From NCBI GenBank assembly GCA_963277665.1, contig OY728165.1, positions 1,153,106,050-1,153,170,049 on the forward strand: a stretch of DNA of 64,000 nt. The letters run 5' to 3'. Each line of letters starts with the position of its first letter. Positions within the stretch are counted from its first letter, which is position 1. A program made the translations under genes and the position numbers. Source of the stretch: Viscum album (Eukaryota > Streptophyta > Magnoliopsida > Santalales > Viscaceae). This document shows positions 62,051-64,000 of the stretch, piece by piece. The notes under the pieces were generated by a model. That model did not search any database. It was not told the DNA's origin and saw only the letters and a list, made by a program, of their open reading frames with translations.

Positions 62051-62350
62051 ATTTTACATGAAAAACCAAAAACTATCTTTTTCTCTAGACCCTCTTTTGT
62101 CAATGTGAATGTATCCTTATACGAATACCGGTGCAATGAGTTCAATGGTGTCCTCCTATTTTAATTCAGAGCACAAGTTCAATAGTCATAGACACTTGCT
62201 CGTACGTTTACTGAACATACATGAACAAAACTTCAGAAATTTATTATGTGCACACTGGGCCTCGGAATCATGCGCCGTCAATTTTCAAAAAAATGTAAAA
62301 TTCCCAAGAATGTATGGAAAAAACATTCCACAGAATATCTTGGTCTTTAC

Positions 62351-64000
62351 AGACTCAATGATATGAGATTGAGTTGAAGTCCCTTACCTCTTGACAGAAT
62401 TGACTCGTTCGTTCTTTAATCTCTTAAATAACAATCTAAAGTTAATTTAAACATTCGTAGTGTAATTTTTCCATTTTTTTATCCCTTTAATATCACTAGT
62501 TACCAAGTTATAATCATTATGTAATCATTTATGTAAATAATGTTTGTTTGTTGATATTTGGTACTTGAGTAAAAAATTGGCATCTTGTAATTACAAGTTG
62601 ATCTTATTGTGAAACGTTCATTATATCTATAATGAAATTGATGATTTTGATATCATATATATCTTATATATCTATAATATATTTATATTTATAATAGATC
62701 ATAACATTTAGAGGTAAGAAATGATATTCATCACTCATGGAGATGGTACGACATACATAAGCATGAATGCTACTTTTATTTCTATTTCTTATCTCAATGG
62801 AATTCAAACATAATGATACATATGTATATTTTAATTTCAGTATAATATCTAATATAATATTAGTAACTCCATCCATTATACATACCTTATATGGAATTAA
62901 CAAGTCATATCACTTTGAGGGGTGGTAGTCCGCACTTCTTCAAATGAAATTATATCATTTACTCATAATGTAAACCATAAAGGAATGATATAAATGAAAA
63001 ATACAGAATCATAAAGAAATAATAATAATAATATATATCATATAAAAGTATTTTTCCATCTTACTCGCCAACATGAGGGGCGTCATGATATAATTGAACA
63101 TTCGTTGTTTCTTTTGGCGTTAGTTTCCCATCCACAGTAATAATATGTTATTTCCCCATTAGATGGAGGTGTGTGAAAGTGTTTTTCGAATCCTTCTCAT
63201 AAAAACAACTTAGCATATTGAGGATATTTTTTTTGTTATAAAGGAAGTAATAAAAACATTTTAGGGTATGGAGATATAAAAGAAGAAGAAAATATTTTAA
63301 GAGAAACTATTACCATTAATTTGGGTAACCCCCTTTGGTTTGAAGCAAAATGACTTATTGAAGTGCCTTATGCCTACGATAAGGCATTTATGTGGAAGAA
63401 AAAGATATTGAGAGATAATTTGGGCATGGGTTGGATGATCCATGGGACTTGAGAGGTGAGAGGAATGGGTTACAAGTGAGGGTTTTTATAATGTGGAGGT
63501 AGGGATCTTTAGGAATGTGTGAAAATATTATTTTATTATATAATTATTTTCAGTTTATAAATGTCTTAAACTTGTTAAAGTTAAATATAAGATGAATAAT
63601 TGACGAAATAAAATCATACAATATGAATTGGACATGTTTTATATATTTTTTTAATATTTATTATAATATTTATTTAAATAATTTATTAATGGGGTAAACA
63701 CTACATCATTATTTTGTCATAAATAATTTCATTTATTTGATGTCTATAAATTATTAAAAAATTAATCCATGATGTAGGAAATATTTTTTAAATTTTAAAA
63801 ATAATTACATCTGAAATTATTACTTATATAACCTTGTGTAAAAATTAATTTACTAAAATATAATTTTTTATTGTCATTTTTCCCTTTACATTAAGTTATT
63901 TAAAATAATGTGTCATTATCACTCTTATGTGGATCCACGGGCTCCCAAATTCGACCCATGGATTACCATGGTCAAATATGAATCAACAAATAGGATTATG
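62351..64000 (-). repeat. Another piece of a long-family LTR, minus strand, running off the right edge
   Basis: It matches about 51690-53690 of the 3' LTR of the minus-strand element: TCACTCATGGAGATGGTACG (62731), the GCATGAATGCTAC block, TTTTGAGGGGTGGTAGTC-like (62913), minus-strand TATAAAAACC at 63482-63491, and TGGATCCACGGGCTCCCAAA near 63932 (TGGCACCATGGGGTCCCAAA near 53616). Its left end overlaps LTR positions already present in 58614-60680, so the two pieces are not halves of one interrupted LTR. The short frame at 62664-62903 is not a gene. Confidence 0.7.

Larger units (their letters stand above)
60681..62350. other. GC-richer island of unknown origin between two LTR pieces
   Basis: Composition changes sharply: 60690-61060 is GC-rich, with CGG/GGC-rich near-repeats (GCGGTTCGGCTGGT near 60942, GGTTCAGCTGGTTGCGG near 60988). 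The overlapping frames at 60855-61175 and 60859-61203 are probably products of that composition. A frame at 61378-61509 reads SIPKLVHQLVDDDAEGTL and on to a stop, with normal codon use and an open extension upstream to about 61315; it may be an exon scrap. Two hairpins lie at 61784-61859 and 62018-62050. No transposase, RT or known gene is recognisable, and no terminal repeats or target duplication were found at the edges. Confidence 0.55.

Overview
This window reads as intergenic DNA from a plant nuclear genome, probably a large and repeat-rich one. It is very AT-rich. I found no host gene, rRNA, intact tRNA or bacterial feature that I can support. Almost everything recognisable is LTR-retrotransposon DNA in several states of decay, nested and rearranged. 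The plant assignment rests on Ty3/gypsy chromovirus (Tekay/Del-like) and Ty1/copia Sirevirus-like elements primed by initiator tRNA-Met. I cannot name the species.

Layout. (1) Bases 1-8077 hold a gypsy element with very long LTRs (3726 bp at the 3' end). Its only coding content is a gag pseudogene at 2221-3288, and no pol is visible. The 5' LTR runs off the left edge. (2) Bases 6129-12646 and 12647-19164 are a near-identical direct tandem duplication of 6518 bp. It begins inside the 3' LTR of the first element and carries an extremely AT-rich, gene-free tract. (3) Bases 19165-20571 are unassigned. (4) Bases 20572-21825 and 31526-32783 look like two halves of an LTR, probably on the minus strand, split by a gypsy chromovirus at 21826-31525. 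That chromovirus has two 2366-bp LTRs, a decayed gag-pol and a chromodomain-like C-terminus. (5) Bases 32784-36501 and 49079-50807 hold a gag scrap and a long LTR of the same family as the first element. A 12.6-kb copia element (36502-49078, exact 5-bp target duplication GTGTT) split this LTR. (6) Bases 50808 to about 60680 are a minus-strand gypsy chromovirus with 3.6-kb LTRs, again of the long-LTR family. Its right LTR breaks into a GC-richer island (about 60681-62350), after which another overlapping piece of the same LTR runs off the right edge.

How the parts relate. None of the polyproteins is intact. The sequences are best read as layers: long-LTR elements first, then the 9.7-kb chromovirus and the copia element inserted into them, with the 6.5-kb tandem duplication apparently recent because its copies are nearly identical. 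Many premature stops sit where a glutamine or arginine codon would be expected, which fits C-to-T decay of methylated, silenced elements. The least explained pieces are the GC-rich island with its hairpins, the tandem repeats in the copia LTRs, and the 6.5-kb duplication.
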